Positions 54,733-63,513 of a stretch of 64,000 nucleotides of DNA are shown here, in pieces; the stretch's first letter is position 1; the number at the start of each line of letters is the position of its first letter. A program made the position numbers and the translations under genes. This stretch comes from Pseudanabaena sp. FACHB-2040 (GTDB lineage: Bacteria; Cyanobacteriota; Cyanobacteriia; Phormidesmidales; Phormidesmidaceae), in the NCBI RefSeq assembly GCF_014696715.1, contig NZ_JACJQO010000005.1, positions 558,001 to 622,000 of the forward strand. Reading direction: 5' to 3'. The notes under the pieces were generated by a model that saw only the letters and a program-made list of their open reading frames with translations, ran no database searches and was not told the origin of the DNA.

Positions 54733-55764
54733 ATGGCTCCTGTTGGACGAATCGTGGTGGTGCGATCGCTTCCCGGTCTTGGTGATCTGCTGTGCACCGT
54801 TCCGGCGTTGCGGGCATTGCGGTCAGCTTTTCCGGCGGCCCATATCACTCTATTGGGCCTACCGGGCAGCCGTTGGATGGTTGAGCGTTTTCCCGATCTA
54901 CTAGATGACTGGCTGGCCTTTCCGGGCTACCCCGGTATCCCAGAAGGCTGGCAGAGTGTGCAGACTACTGTTCAATTTTTAGCTCAAACTCAGGCGCAGC
55001 CCTTTGATCTAGCTATTCAAATGCACGGCAACGGCAGCTACATGAACTCCTTTGTCACCTTACTAGGGGCAAAGCAGACGGCAGGCTTTTACATGCCGGG
55101 GTTGTTTTGCCCTAGCCCTGAGTCTTTTTTGCCCTACCCTCAAGACGCCCCAGAAGTTGAGCGTATGCTTCAGCTCATGGAGTTTTTAGGAATTCCTTCG
55201 CAGGGCAGCGAGATGGCCTTTCCGGTCACTGAGGCTGAGGTGCGATCGCACCAGCAACTAGCCACTGCCCACGGGCTACAACCCTACCGATACCTCTGCC
55301 TCCACCCTGGCGCTAGCGACGCTAGCCGCCGCTGGTCTCCAGCTAACTTTGCCCAAGTCGCTGACCACTTAGCGATAAAGGGATACCGCATTGTGCTGAC
55401 CGGCACCGATGAAGAGCAGCCGATTATCGAATCTGTCATTAGCCAAATGCACACCCAGCCGATCAACCTGGCCGGCAAGACCAACTTAGGCACCTTAGCG
55501 GCCCTACTTCAGCAGACCGCTTTGCTGATCTGCAACGATACCGGCGTCTCCCATCTGGCCGCCGCTCTCAAAACGCCCAGCATCGTGATTTTTAGCAACT
55601 CCGAAGTCAAGCGTTGGGCTCCTCTTAACCGGCAATACCACCGCCCCATCGACTGCCGAGAAGCCGGCATTGCCACCACAGCAGCTGTCTTAGTGCAGGC
55701 CAACGAGTTTCTGCGGCAGCTACCCAAATCCTTATCCCGTGAAGAGGTTAGTCATGCCGTTTGA
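54733..55764 (+). CDS. GT9 family (heptosyltransferase-like) glycosyltransferase
   Basis: A 343-residue GT-B enzyme of the ADP-heptose:LPS heptosyltransferase family. It begins VGRIVVVRSLPGLGDLLCTVPALRALR (the GDLL/GD motif), with LCLHPGASDASRRWSPANFAQVADHL (GASxxxRRW) and LICNDTGVSHLAAALKTPSIVIF (donor motif). The product matches WaaF/WaaC/WaaQ relatives. ATG 54733 is used; the TTG at 54715 would add only six residues. It is the first gene of the rightward operon. Confidence 0.92.
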   Translation: MAPVGRIVVVRSLPGLGDLLCTVPALRALRSAFPAAHITLLGLPGSRWMVERFPDLLDDWLAFPGYPGIPEGWQSVQTTVQFLAQTQAQPFDLAIQMHGNGSYMNSFVTLLGAKQTAGFYMPGLFCPSPESFLPYPQDAPEVERMLQLMEFLGIPSQGSEMAFPVTEAEVRSHQQLATAHGLQPYRYLCLHPGASDASRRWSPANFAQVADHLAIKGYRIVLTGTDEEQPIIESVISQMHTQPINLAGKTNLGTLAALLQQTALLICNDTGVSHLAAALKTPSIVIFSNSEVKRWAPLNRQYHRPIDCREAGIATTAAVLVQANEFLRQLPKSLSREEVSHAV

Positions 55765-56155
55765 AGACTGGGCAGCCCTGCAGCGGCTCTTAATTTGGAG
55801 TGCAGATAGCCCAAAAGCCCTACAGCCTGCCCTAGAAGCCCTGCATCAGGCATTACCAGAAACAGCATTGACAGTCTTAGAAAGTCCGGCTCGCCCTAAA
55901 AGCCAGCTCAACGAACCGCTCCAAACCGTGCAGTGGCTGCAGCAGCACCCCTTTGACGCAGCCATTATTTTCTCTGCCCCCAACCAGTCCCCCTATGCCC
56001 CAGCCTACCTCTGCTACTTGGCAGGCATTCCTGTGCGGATCGGCCAATCCCGAGAATTTGGCGGCCAGGTGCTCTCTCACTGCTTTGAACCCCCTGCTCC
56101 CCTAGAGCCAGTCGATCCACATCTGCATCTGCTGCAAGCCGCTGGTCTGCTATGA
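55754..56155 (+). CDS. stand-alone N-terminal half of a GT9-like glycosyltransferase
   Basis: This 133-residue protein matches the N-terminal Rossmann domain of GT9 enzymes: LIWSADSPKALQPALEALHQALP and FDAAIIFSAPNQSPYAPAYLCYLAGIPVRIGQ, parallel to FDAAIIFTVYSQNPLPSAF in the GT9 at 62309. It stops before the C-terminal donor-binding domain. It overlaps the preceding GT9 by 11 bp (ATG 55754), which suggests coupled translation. It may be a partner subunit, an acceptor-binding protein, or the remnant of a full gene. Confidence 0.78.
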   Translation: MPFEDWAALQRLLIWSADSPKALQPALEALHQALPETALTVLESPARPKSQLNEPLQTVQWLQQHPFDAAIIFSAPNQSPYAPAYLCYLAGIPVRIGQSREFGGQVLSHCFEPPAPLEPVDPHLHLLQAAGLL

Positions 56156-56189
56156 GGCGGAGGCACAAGAAGGGCGGAGAAACAAAGCT

Positions 56190-56265
56190 GTATCAATCCT
56201 CTCCCCCATCATCCCACCTCCCCCATCTCATCTCCTGCCCACTCTCCCCTGCCCCTACTCCCACG
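56190..56265. repeat. pyrimidine-rich short-repeat tract in the operon
   Basis: CCCCCATCATCCCACCTCCCCCATC-like repeats occupy most of the 112-bp gap before the next gene, adjacent to ATG 56268. They are similar to tracts at 4540 and 60200. Confidence 0.55.
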
Positions 56266-56267
56266 CC

Positions 56268-57248
56268 ATGAAACGACTCCGCATTCTCACCTGGCACATC
56301 CACGGCAGCTACCTCTACTACCTAACTCAGGCACCCCACGAGTTTTACCTGCCAGTCAAGCCCAATAAACCAGAGGGCTACGGGGGAAAGCTGTCGGGCT
56401 TTGCCTGGGGCGACAACGTCCATGAGGTCGCAGCAGAAGAGGTGCAAAATCTCGAATTTGACTGCGTCTTGTTCCAGTCGCAGCGCAACTATTTGCAGGA
56501 TCAGCACGACATTCTTTCCCCCGCTCAGCGGCAGCTGCCCCGCCTGTTTTTGGAACACGACCCCCCTCGCGAGCACCCGACCGATACCCGGCATGTAGTG
56601 GACGATCCGGCGGTGCTGCTGGTACACGTCACGGCTTTCAATCAGCTGATGTGGGACAGCGGCAGGACACCTACGCGGGTGGTGGATCATGGGGTGATCG
56701 TGCCCTCCGGTGTGCAGTACACAGGCGAGATTCCCAAGGGCATTGTGGTGGTGAATGGGTTGCGATCGCGCGGTCGTCGCCTTGGCCTCGATATTTTTGA
56801 GGCCATCCGTGAGGAAATACCTCTAGATCTGGTGGGTATGGGCTCAGAAGCGCTGGGCGGTCTGGGGGAGGTGTCTCACGCTGAGCTGCCCGCTTTGATG
56901 GCTCGCTACCGCTTTTTCTTCCATCCCATTCGCTACACCAGCTTGGGGCTGGCACTGTGCGAAGCGATGACGCTGGGCCTGCCGGTGGTAGGGTTAGCCA
57001 CCACAGAGTTGACCACCGTCGTTGAAAACGGCATTTCTGGCTACATCGACACCTGCCTGCCCAAGTTGGTACAGCACATGCAAACCCTGCTCGACGATGC
57101 CCGACTGGCCCGACGGCTCGGTGAGGGGGCCAAGTGGCAGGCCCAAGAGCGCTTTAGCATCCAACGCTTTATCCGCGATTGGGAGGATGTTTTTGCCGAA
57201 GCGATTGCCCGCAACCGGGAACAACAGCCCCTGGTAATGGGCCGATGA
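56268..57248 (+). CDS. GT4-like glycosyltransferase
   Basis: This 326-residue GT-B protein begins RLRILTWHIHGSYLYYLTQAPHEFYLPVK. The C-terminal half contains VNGLRSRGRRLGLDIFEAI, FFFHPIRYTSLGLALCEAMTLGLPVVGLATTE (donor motif with Glu) and GRRLGEGAKWQAQERFS-like ending. It lacks a membrane segment. It is one of two GT4-type enzymes in the rightward operon. Substrates are unknown. Confidence 0.85.
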   Translation: MKRLRILTWHIHGSYLYYLTQAPHEFYLPVKPNKPEGYGGKLSGFAWGDNVHEVAAEEVQNLEFDCVLFQSQRNYLQDQHDILSPAQRQLPRLFLEHDPPREHPTDTRHVVDDPAVLLVHVTAFNQLMWDSGRTPTRVVDHGVIVPSGVQYTGEIPKGIVVVNGLRSRGRRLGLDIFEAIREEIPLDLVGMGSEALGGLGEVSHAELPALMARYRFFFHPIRYTSLGLALCEAMTLGLPVVGLATTELTTVVENGISGYIDTCLPKLVQHMQTLLDDARLARRLGEGAKWQAQERFSIQRFIRDWEDVFAEAIARNREQQPLVMGR

Positions 57249-57357
57249 TTTGCGATTAGGGCACAGGCCGCCGCCTCTACCAATACGCACCTCTACCCAG
57301 TAGCAAGTGGGCGGTGCCCACCTATCCACTCCTCACCCCTCACCCCCCGAAATCGCT

Positions 57358-59337
57358 ATGACTAAACGGATTGCCCTGATCAGTGAACACGCTTCGCCCC
57401 TTGGGATTTTTGGAGGCACCGACAGCGGCGGCCAGAATGTCTACGTCGGCCAGATCGCCAAGCAGCTTGCGGCCATTGGCTACAGTGTGGACGTGTTTAC
57501 CCGGCGCGATCGCACCGACATCCCCGATGTCGTCACCTGGCACAATGGGGTCCGCATCATTCATGTGCCGGTGGGGCCAGCCCGGCCCATTCCCAAGGAA
57601 AGGCTGCTGCCCTACATGGAGGCGTTCACTGAGTTTGTTCTGGCCTTTATGCGGGAGGAGCGGCTAAAGCTCAATGGGTCTTTTAAAGGGCGACACTTCT
57701 ACGACCTGATCCACGCCAACTTCTGGATGTCGGCCCTGGTCGCTAACCAGATCAAGCAGCAAACGGGCGTACCCTTTGTCGTCACCTTCCACGCCCTAGG
57801 CCGAGTGCGGCGGCAACACCAAGGGCAGGCCGATGGCTTTCCCGATCGGCGCTTTGCCGTTGAAGACGAGATTGTGCAGGCGGCTGACTTCATTGTGGCT
57901 GAGTGCCCCCAAGACCGAGATGACCTGATTCAGCTCTACCAAGCCGATCCCAACAAGATTCGCATTATTCCCTGCGGCGTAGATGCCGCCGAGTTTTGGC
58001 CCATTCCTAAAGACAAGGCGCGGGCCACGCTGGGCCTGCCCCAGGACGAGCGCATTGTGCTGCAGCTGGGCCGGATGGTGCCGCGCAAGGGCGTAGATAA
58101 TGCATTGCGGGGCGTCGCTGCCCTTAACTATCAGGCGCAGATGCCGACTCGGCTGCTGGTGGTTGGGGGTGAGGCTTCTGAACCTGACCCAGCCCTCACG
58201 CCTGAGATTGGGCGGCTCCAAACCCTGGCTCAGGAGCTGAACCTGACGGATCGCGTCACCTTTGTCGGCCAGCGGGGCCGCGAGGTGCTGAAGTACTACT
58301 ACAGCGCTGCTGATATCTTCGTCACCACGCCCTGGTACGAGCCCTTTGGCATTACACCCCTAGAGGCGATGGCCTGCGGCACCCCCGTCATTGGCACAAA
58401 CGTGGGCGGTATCAAGTTCACAGTGAAGGATGGGGAAACGGGCTATCTGGTTGCGCCCAATGAACCGCAGGCACTGTGCGATCGCATGGCCTTTCTCTAC
58501 CGCAACCCCGCTATGCTCAACCTGTTTGGGCGGCAAGCGATCCGCCATGTGGCCAGCCAGTTTACCTGGCCCAAGGTGACCAGTGCGATCGCAGCTCTCT
58601 ACGAAGACGTGCTGACCCTAGAGCCCCAGCCCATTACCCTGCCCTCTCAAGACATCGGTGAACTGACCCGCATGGAGGACTGCTTTGATGCCGCCATTAT
58701 GGCTCTTAAACAGTCCCAACAAGTGCTCAGCACCGATATTCTGGCAGCGGCAAGGTTAATGGGCCAGTGCTTTACCCAGGGCGGCAAGGTGCTGGTCTGC
58801 GGCAATGGCGGTAGCGCTTCCGACTCTCAGCACTTCGCGGCTGAGCTGGTGGGCCGCTTTCGCTCGCCCCACCGGGCTGGGCTGCCTGTTATCGCCCTCA
58901 CTGCCGACACCGCCCTGATCACCGCTTGGTCCAACGATGTGGGCTACGAAGATATCTTCGCCCGCCAAGTCCACACCTTTGCCCAGCCAGGGGACGTGCT
59001 GCTCATGATGAGCACCAGCGGACGCTCCCCCAACCTGATTCGCGCCGTCGAGGCCGCTAGCACCCGCAATGTTTCCACCATTGCCTTACTCGGCGGCAGC
59101 GGCGGCGACCTGATGCCACTGGTAGATCTGCCCCTTTGCGTCCCTGCCAGCGACACCCAGCGAATTCAGGAAGTCCACATTTTGATCCTGCATCTGCTGT
59201 GCGAGTGGATTGAGGAAGATCTGCTGCGGGCCAAATGTCCCCAATCGGCCCCGGCTCTGTCGCCGGTTTCCGCCCCTGGGGTAGAGACACGGTTAGCCGC
59301 CTCTCTACGCCCTTCGACCCAAAAGCGCCTGCTTTAA
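57358..59337 (+). CDS. gmhA: GT4 glycosyltransferase fused to sedoheptulose-7-phosphate isomerase (GmhA)
   Basis: This 659-residue protein has two enzymes. Residues 1-430 are a GT-B glycosyltransferase (SEHASPLGIFGGTDSGGQNVYVG; VLQLGRMVPRKGVDNALRG; TPWYEPFGITPLEAMACGTPVIG), closest in style to sucrose-phosphate-synthase/MshA types. Residues 440-635 are a complete GmhA SIS domain (VLVCGNGGSASDSQHFAAELVGRF, LLMMSTSGRSPNLIRAVE, TQRIQEVHILILHLLCEWIE). GmhA converts sedoheptulose 7-phosphate to D-glycero-D-manno-heptose 7-phosphate. The frame is open across the junction without stop or frameshift. ATG 57358 is the natural start. gmhB and hldE follow. Confidence 0.93.
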   Translation: MTKRIALISEHASPLGIFGGTDSGGQNVYVGQIAKQLAAIGYSVDVFTRRDRTDIPDVVTWHNGVRIIHVPVGPARPIPKERLLPYMEAFTEFVLAFMREERLKLNGSFKGRHFYDLIHANFWMSALVANQIKQQTGVPFVVTFHALGRVRRQHQGQADGFPDRRFAVEDEIVQAADFIVAECPQDRDDLIQLYQADPNKIRIIPCGVDAAEFWPIPKDKARATLGLPQDERIVLQLGRMVPRKGVDNALRGVAALNYQAQMPTRLLVVGGEASEPDPALTPEIGRLQTLAQELNLTDRVTFVGQRGREVLKYYYSAADIFVTTPWYEPFGITPLEAMACGTPVIGTNVGGIKFTVKDGETGYLVAPNEPQALCDRMAFLYRNPAMLNLFGRQAIRHVASQFTWPKVTSAIAALYEDVLTLEPQPITLPSQDIGELTRMEDCFDAAIMALKQSQQVLSTDILAAARLMGQCFTQGGKVLVCGNGGSASDSQHFAAELVGRFRSPHRAGLPVIALTADTALITAWSNDVGYEDIFARQVHTFAQPGDVLLMMSTSGRSPNLIRAVEAASTRNVSTIALLGGSGGDLMPLVDLPLCVPASDTQRIQEVHILILHLLCEWIEEDLLRAKCPQSAPALSPVSAPGVETRLAASLRPSTQKRLL

Positions 59338-59379
59338 CCCGTTTTTGAACCCCTATTTTGAACCCCTAGGAGAATATCG

Positions 59380-60135
59380 ATGCAAACCCTTCCCCAAAAA
59401 ACGGCTTCCGATCAACCCCTAGCTAATAAAGTCGTCGTCGTCACTGGTGGTGCCCAAGGATTGGGTGAAGCCACCTGTTACTGTCTGGCTGAAGGCGGGC
59501 TGAAAGTCGTTGTAGCCGACGTGCAGCCCGCTCGGGGCCAACAGCTAGCTGAGAAAATCCAGGAACAGGCGGGAGATGCGATCGCACTGCCCCTCGACGT
59601 CAGCGATCCCGACCAGAGCACCCGCCTGGTTAACCAAGTGCTTGACCACTACGGCAAGATCGACGTTTTAATCAACAACGCCGGTATCGACGTCACCCTT
59701 TCCGTCGAAGAACTCGAGATCAACGACTGGCAGCGGGTTATGGGCGTCAACCTCAATGGCCCCTTCTATATGTCTAAAGCCGTCTTTCCCCACATGCGCG
59801 AACAGGGCAGCGGCCAGATCATCAACATCGTCTCCACCGCCGCCAAACGCGCCTGGGCCAACGCCTCTGCCTACCACGCCAGCAAGTGGGGCCTGCTCGG
59901 CTTCTCCCAAGCCCTCCATGTCGAAGGCCGCTTGCACAACATCAAAGTTACTTCAGTCATCGCAGGCGGCATGCGCACCCCCTTCCTGCTAGATCGCTTC
60001 CCCGACATCGACATCAACACTCTGCAAGACCCCATGAACGTGGCCGAAACCATCAAGTACCTGCTAATGCAGCCTAAAGACACCGTGATCTCAGAAATTA
60101 TGGTGCTGCCGATGAAGGAGACTTCCTGGCCGTAG
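59380..60135 (+). CDS. classical short-chain dehydrogenase/reductase
   Basis: A 251-residue NAD(P)-dependent oxidoreductase: cofactor motif VVVTGGAQGLGEATCY (TGxxxGxG), NNAGID, and the catalytic Ser/Tyr/Lys with YHASKWG. It has the size of 3-ketoacyl reductase-type SDRs, not the roughly 310-residue extended SDR fold of HldD. An AGGAGAA site precedes ATG 59380. It sits between gmhA and gmhB, so it may act on the heptose or on another sugar of the glycan; the substrate is unknown. Confidence 0.9.
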   Translation: MQTLPQKTASDQPLANKVVVVTGGAQGLGEATCYCLAEGGLKVVVADVQPARGQQLAEKIQEQAGDAIALPLDVSDPDQSTRLVNQVLDHYGKIDVLINNAGIDVTLSVEELEINDWQRVMGVNLNGPFYMSKAVFPHMREQGSGQIINIVSTAAKRAWANASAYHASKWGLLGFSQALHVEGRLHNIKVTSVIAGGMRTPFLLDRFPDIDINTLQDPMNVAETIKYLLMQPKDTVISEIMVLPMKETSWP

Positions 60136-60141
60136 AAAGGC

Positions 60142-60274
60142 AGGGGGTGGATGGGTGGTCGGGTAGATGGGTATAAAACCACAGCCTTCGATAACTCTTT
60201 ACTCCTACTTCCACTCATCCACTCTCTCACCCATCCACCCTCCCACTCCCCACCCATCCACTCCCTCTCCACTC
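60142..60274. repeat. G-rich/C-rich repeat tract that can form a long stem
   Basis: A G-rich block (60142-60172) and a C-rich block (60204-60274) face each other between the SDR and gmhB genes. Perfect 13-bp arms GGGTGGATGGGTG (60145-60157) and CACCCATCCACCC (60228-60240) could pair around about 70 nt. This may attenuate or stabilise the operon mRNA. Confidence 0.6.
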
Positions 60275-60865
60275 ATGCAGAAGGCTATCTTCCTCGACAA
60301 AGACGGAACCCTGATTGAAGACGTCCCCTACAACGTCGATCCAGCTCGCATGATGCTGTGTCCTAGGGCGTTGAGTGGCGTCCACAAGCTCTATCAGGCG
60401 GGCTACCAGCTGATTGTCATCACCAACCAGTCCGGCATTGCCCGAGGATATTTTGATGAATCGGCCCTGACTGCTGTAGAGCAGCGACTGCGCCAAATGC
60501 TGGAACTGCCGCTAGCAGGCTTTTACTATTGCCCTCACCACCCCAATGGCACAGTGGCGGAGTATGCCGTCTCCTGCGACTGCCGCAAACCTAAGCCAGG
60601 GATGCTGCTCCAGGCCGCTGCCGATCACGATATTGATCTGCATCAGTCTTGGTTTATTGGCGACATTTTGAACGATGTCGAAGCAGGGCTGCGGGCGGGC
60701 TGCCGCACAGTTCTGATCGACAACGGCAACGAAACCGAGTGGGTGCTCACGCCACAACGCACGCCCCATCATGCGACCACCAATCTCAGCCTTGCTGCCG
60801 ACTACATCCTCCACACCCAACCCGCCCATGACTACTCCAGACGCACAAACCAGCCGGTTGCTTGA
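60275..60865 (+). CDS. gmhB: D-glycero-beta-D-manno-heptose-1,7-bisphosphate 7-phosphatase
   Basis: This 196-residue HAD phosphatase begins AIFLDKDGTLIEDVPYNVDP (DxD: FLDKDGT, with K instead of the usual R). Also seen are IVITNQSGIARGYF, the GmhB zinc ligands in YYCPHHPNG ... CDCRKPKPGM, and IGDILNDVEAGLRAGC. It removes the C7 phosphate of the heptose bisphosphate. The predicted frame continues upstream, but family alignment and the C-rich tract make ATG 60275 the real start. Its 3' end overlaps hldE by 38 bp. Confidence 0.93.
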   Translation: MQKAIFLDKDGTLIEDVPYNVDPARMMLCPRALSGVHKLYQAGYQLIVITNQSGIARGYFDESALTAVEQRLRQMLELPLAGFYYCPHHPNGTVAEYAVSCDCRKPKPGMLLQAAADHDIDLHQSWFIGDILNDVEAGLRAGCRTVLIDNGNETEWVLTPQRTPHHATTNLSLAADYILHTQPAHDYSRRTNQPVA

Positions 60866-62312
60866 TCTGATCGATCGCTTTGCTCACCTGAAAGTACTGG
60901 TGATTGGCGAAGCTATTCTCGATAGCTACCTCCAGGGCGGAGCCACCCGCCTCTGCCGAGAAGCGCCCGTACCTATCGTTGACGTGGATCAGCGCCAGTA
61001 TGCGCCGGGAGGCGCGGCCAACACAGCAGCCAACGTGGCGAGGCTGGGCGGCGAGACGTACTTTTTGTCGGTGATTGGCTGCGATTACGAGGGCGATCGC
61101 CTACGGGAAGCCCTGACCGAGCGGAGTGTGCAGCTCGACGATCTGTTGAGCCACTCTGACCGACGCACGCTAGTAAAACAGCGGGTCATGGCCGATGCTC
61201 ACCTGCTGGTGCGATTTGACCAGGGCAGCACCGGAGCCATTTCAGAAGCCGCAGAGGCCCTGCTGATTCAAAAGCTGGTGCAGCGGTTCCCGCTTTGCGA
61301 TGCTGTAATTATTTCAGACTACGCCTATGGCATCTTCACGCCAGCGGTGATTGCAACTCTGCAACAGCTTCAGGCCCAATATCCACGGGTGATTGTGGCC
61401 GACTCCAAACGGCTGCAGGCTTATGCTGAAGTCGGCGTTACTGCAGTTAAGCCCAACTACGATGAGGCGGTGCGGCTGCTGAATTTGTCCCGGCTGAATG
61501 GACATGCCCGAGTTGAGCAAATTTCTCGTCACGGCCAGACGGTGCTGCAGCTAGCAGGCAGTCAAATGGCGGCCCTGACCTTGGACGAAGAGGGCGCAGT
61601 GATTTTTGTGGGCGACTTACCCCCCAGCCGCACCTTTGCCAAACCGGCCCCCAGTTCCCACGCTACTGGGGCAGGCGATACCTATGTGGCCGCCCTGGCT
61701 CTAGCTTTGGGTGCGGGCGCAGACCCCCATGCAGCAGCATCTCTTGCGGCGATGGCAACGGCGGTAATTGTGCAGGAGGAAGGCACTACCTGCTGCAATC
61801 CGCTGGCCTTGCGCCGGGCTCTGTTTGACCAGAACAAGCGCATCTTTAATCACACTGAGCTGGTGTCGCTGGTGGAGCAGCACCGCGCCCTGGGCAAACG
61901 AATTGTGTTTACTAACGGCTGCTTTGACATTCTCCACTCGGGCCATGTCACCTGCCTTGAGCAGGCCAAGGCCCTGGGGGATGTGCTGATTGTGGGGGTC
62001 AACAGCGATGAGAGCATTCGCCAGCTCAAGGGGCCAACCCGTCCGGTCAACTCGCTGGCGGATCGGCTGACGGTGCTGGCGGCTCTAGGCTGTGTGGATT
62101 ACGTGGTGCCCTTTGGCGATCTTTCTCCGCGTGAGCTGATTCGCATTATCCGCCCCAACGTATATGCCAAGGGCGGTGACTACACCCGCGACACTCTGCC
62201 CGAAACGCCGCTGATTGAAGAGCTGGGCGGCGAGGTGAAAATTTTGCCCTACCTGGGCGATCGCTCCACAACCCATCTAATTCAGCAAATTCTTGCAGGA
62301 CACGCCGAATGA
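60828..62312 (+). CDS. hldE: bifunctional heptose kinase / ADP-heptose synthase
   Basis: A 494-residue HldE with both domains in the E. coli order. Residues 1-325 are a PfkB-type kinase (VIGEAILDSYLQG, APGGAANTAANVARLGG, SHATGAGDTYVAALALAL) that makes heptose 1,7-bisphosphate. Residues 345-494 are the nucleotidyltransferase (RIVFTNGCFDILHSGHVTCLEQAK, GVNSDESIRQLKG) that makes ADP-D-glycero-beta-D-manno-heptose. ATG 60828 is chosen, within the end of gmhB, so the two genes are translationally linked. Confidence 0.95.
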   Translation: MTTPDAQTSRLLDLIDRFAHLKVLVIGEAILDSYLQGGATRLCREAPVPIVDVDQRQYAPGGAANTAANVARLGGETYFLSVIGCDYEGDRLREALTERSVQLDDLLSHSDRRTLVKQRVMADAHLLVRFDQGSTGAISEAAEALLIQKLVQRFPLCDAVIISDYAYGIFTPAVIATLQQLQAQYPRVIVADSKRLQAYAEVGVTAVKPNYDEAVRLLNLSRLNGHARVEQISRHGQTVLQLAGSQMAALTLDEEGAVIFVGDLPPSRTFAKPAPSSHATGAGDTYVAALALALGAGADPHAAASLAAMATAVIVQEEGTTCCNPLALRRALFDQNKRIFNHTELVSLVEQHRALGKRIVFTNGCFDILHSGHVTCLEQAKALGDVLIVGVNSDESIRQLKGPTRPVNSLADRLTVLAALGCVDYVVPFGDLSPRELIRIIRPNVYAKGGDYTRDTLPETPLIEELGGEVKILPYLGDRSTTHLIQQILAGHAE

Positions 62313-63469
62313 AGACTGCTGACTGGACCACAGCCAACCGCATTCTCTGCATTCGCCTAGACAGCCTGGGAGATGTGCTGATGACGACTCCGGCTCTCGG
62401 CGCAATTAAGGAGACGAACCCTCAAGCTCATCTGACGCTGATGACCTCAGAGGCGGGAAGTGCGATCGCACCCCTCCTCCCCATCATTGACGAAACTCTG
62501 GTCTACGATGCCCCCTGGCTTAAGGCCACTGCTCCCCGCACCAATAGCCAGCCCGAATATGCCCAGTTCGAGGCCCTGCGCCAGCAGTTTGATGCCGCCA
62601 TCATCTTTACGGTCTACAGCCAAAACCCGTTGCCCTCGGCTTTTATGACCTACATGGCAGATATTCCTCTGCGGCTGGCCCATTGCCGCGAAAACCCCTA
62701 CCAGCTTCTGACCCATACGGTCAAAGAACCGGAGCCAGAGCAGTTTATCCGTCATGAAGTGCAGCGCCAGCTCGACCTGGTCGCCAGCGTCGGCTTTCAC
62801 ACAGCCACTCCCCGCATGAGCCTCGATATTCCCCTCAAGGCCCAAAAGCGGGTCGCCCTGCTGCTGTCGGAACTGGGTCTGAGCAGTTCAAGCCCTTGGG
62901 TAGTCGTTCATGCTGGTGCATCGGCCCCCTCTCGCCGCTACTCGCCCGAGCAGTTTGCTCAGGTGGCTGATGCCCTTCAGACCAAAGGCATCCCAATCGT
63001 CTTCACCGGCACCAAAACCGAGCGTCCCCTGATTGACCAGATTCGGTCTCAAATGGGGACATCTTCTCTGTCTCTTGTGGGGATGCTGGATTTAGCGGGC
63101 TTAGCGGCCCTGCTCCAGACGGCACCGCTACTTCTGTCCAATAACACTGGCCCAGTTCACCTAGCAGCGGCGGTGGGAACCCCCGTCGTTGATCTGTACG
63201 CCCTAACCAATCTCCAGCATACTCCCTGGGGCGTGCCCAACCGGGTGCTCTACCACGAGGTGCCCTGCCGCCTTTGCTATAAGAGCATTTGCCCTGAGGG
63301 GCATCATGACTGTCTGCGGCGAGTGGAGCCAGAACAGGTAGTTGCGGCGGTTGTGGAGCTATTGGCCGAAACCCATCGCCCCTCCGATTCCTTTCCCTCC
63401 ATGGAGATGCAATTAGATAGTCCTTCGGGCAATAGCCCTTTGGGCATGGCTTCGTTAGGGTTTCGCTAG
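62309..63469 (+). CDS. GT9 family (heptosyltransferase-like) glycosyltransferase
   Basis: The 386-residue GT-B enzyme overlaps the hldE stop as ATGA. It has CIRLDSLGDVLMTTPALGAIK, VVVHAGASAPSRRYSPEQFAQVADAL and LLLSNNTGPVHLAAAVGTPVVDLYALTN, the standard GT9 motifs, plus a Cys-rich VPCRLCYKSICPEGHHDCLRRV segment (residues 315-335) common in this group. The last 20 or so residues, after SFPSMEMQL, are encoded by a repeat-like CCTTCGGGCAATAGCCCTTTGGGC sequence and probably are not functional. It is the likely ADP-heptose-using partner of the pathway genes upstream. Confidence 0.92.
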   Translation: MKTADWTTANRILCIRLDSLGDVLMTTPALGAIKETNPQAHLTLMTSEAGSAIAPLLPIIDETLVYDAPWLKATAPRTNSQPEYAQFEALRQQFDAAIIFTVYSQNPLPSAFMTYMADIPLRLAHCRENPYQLLTHTVKEPEPEQFIRHEVQRQLDLVASVGFHTATPRMSLDIPLKAQKRVALLLSELGLSSSSPWVVVHAGASAPSRRYSPEQFAQVADALQTKGIPIVFTGTKTERPLIDQIRSQMGTSSLSLVGMLDLAGLAALLQTAPLLLSNNTGPVHLAAAVGTPVVDLYALTNLQHTPWGVPNRVLYHEVPCRLCYKSICPEGHHDCLRRVEPEQVVAAVVELLAETHRPSDSFPSMEMQLDSPSGNSPLGMASLGFR

Positions 63470-63513
63470 GGCACAGAGGCCTGTGCTCCGACCAGATTAT
63501 TCTGCCCTGTGCC

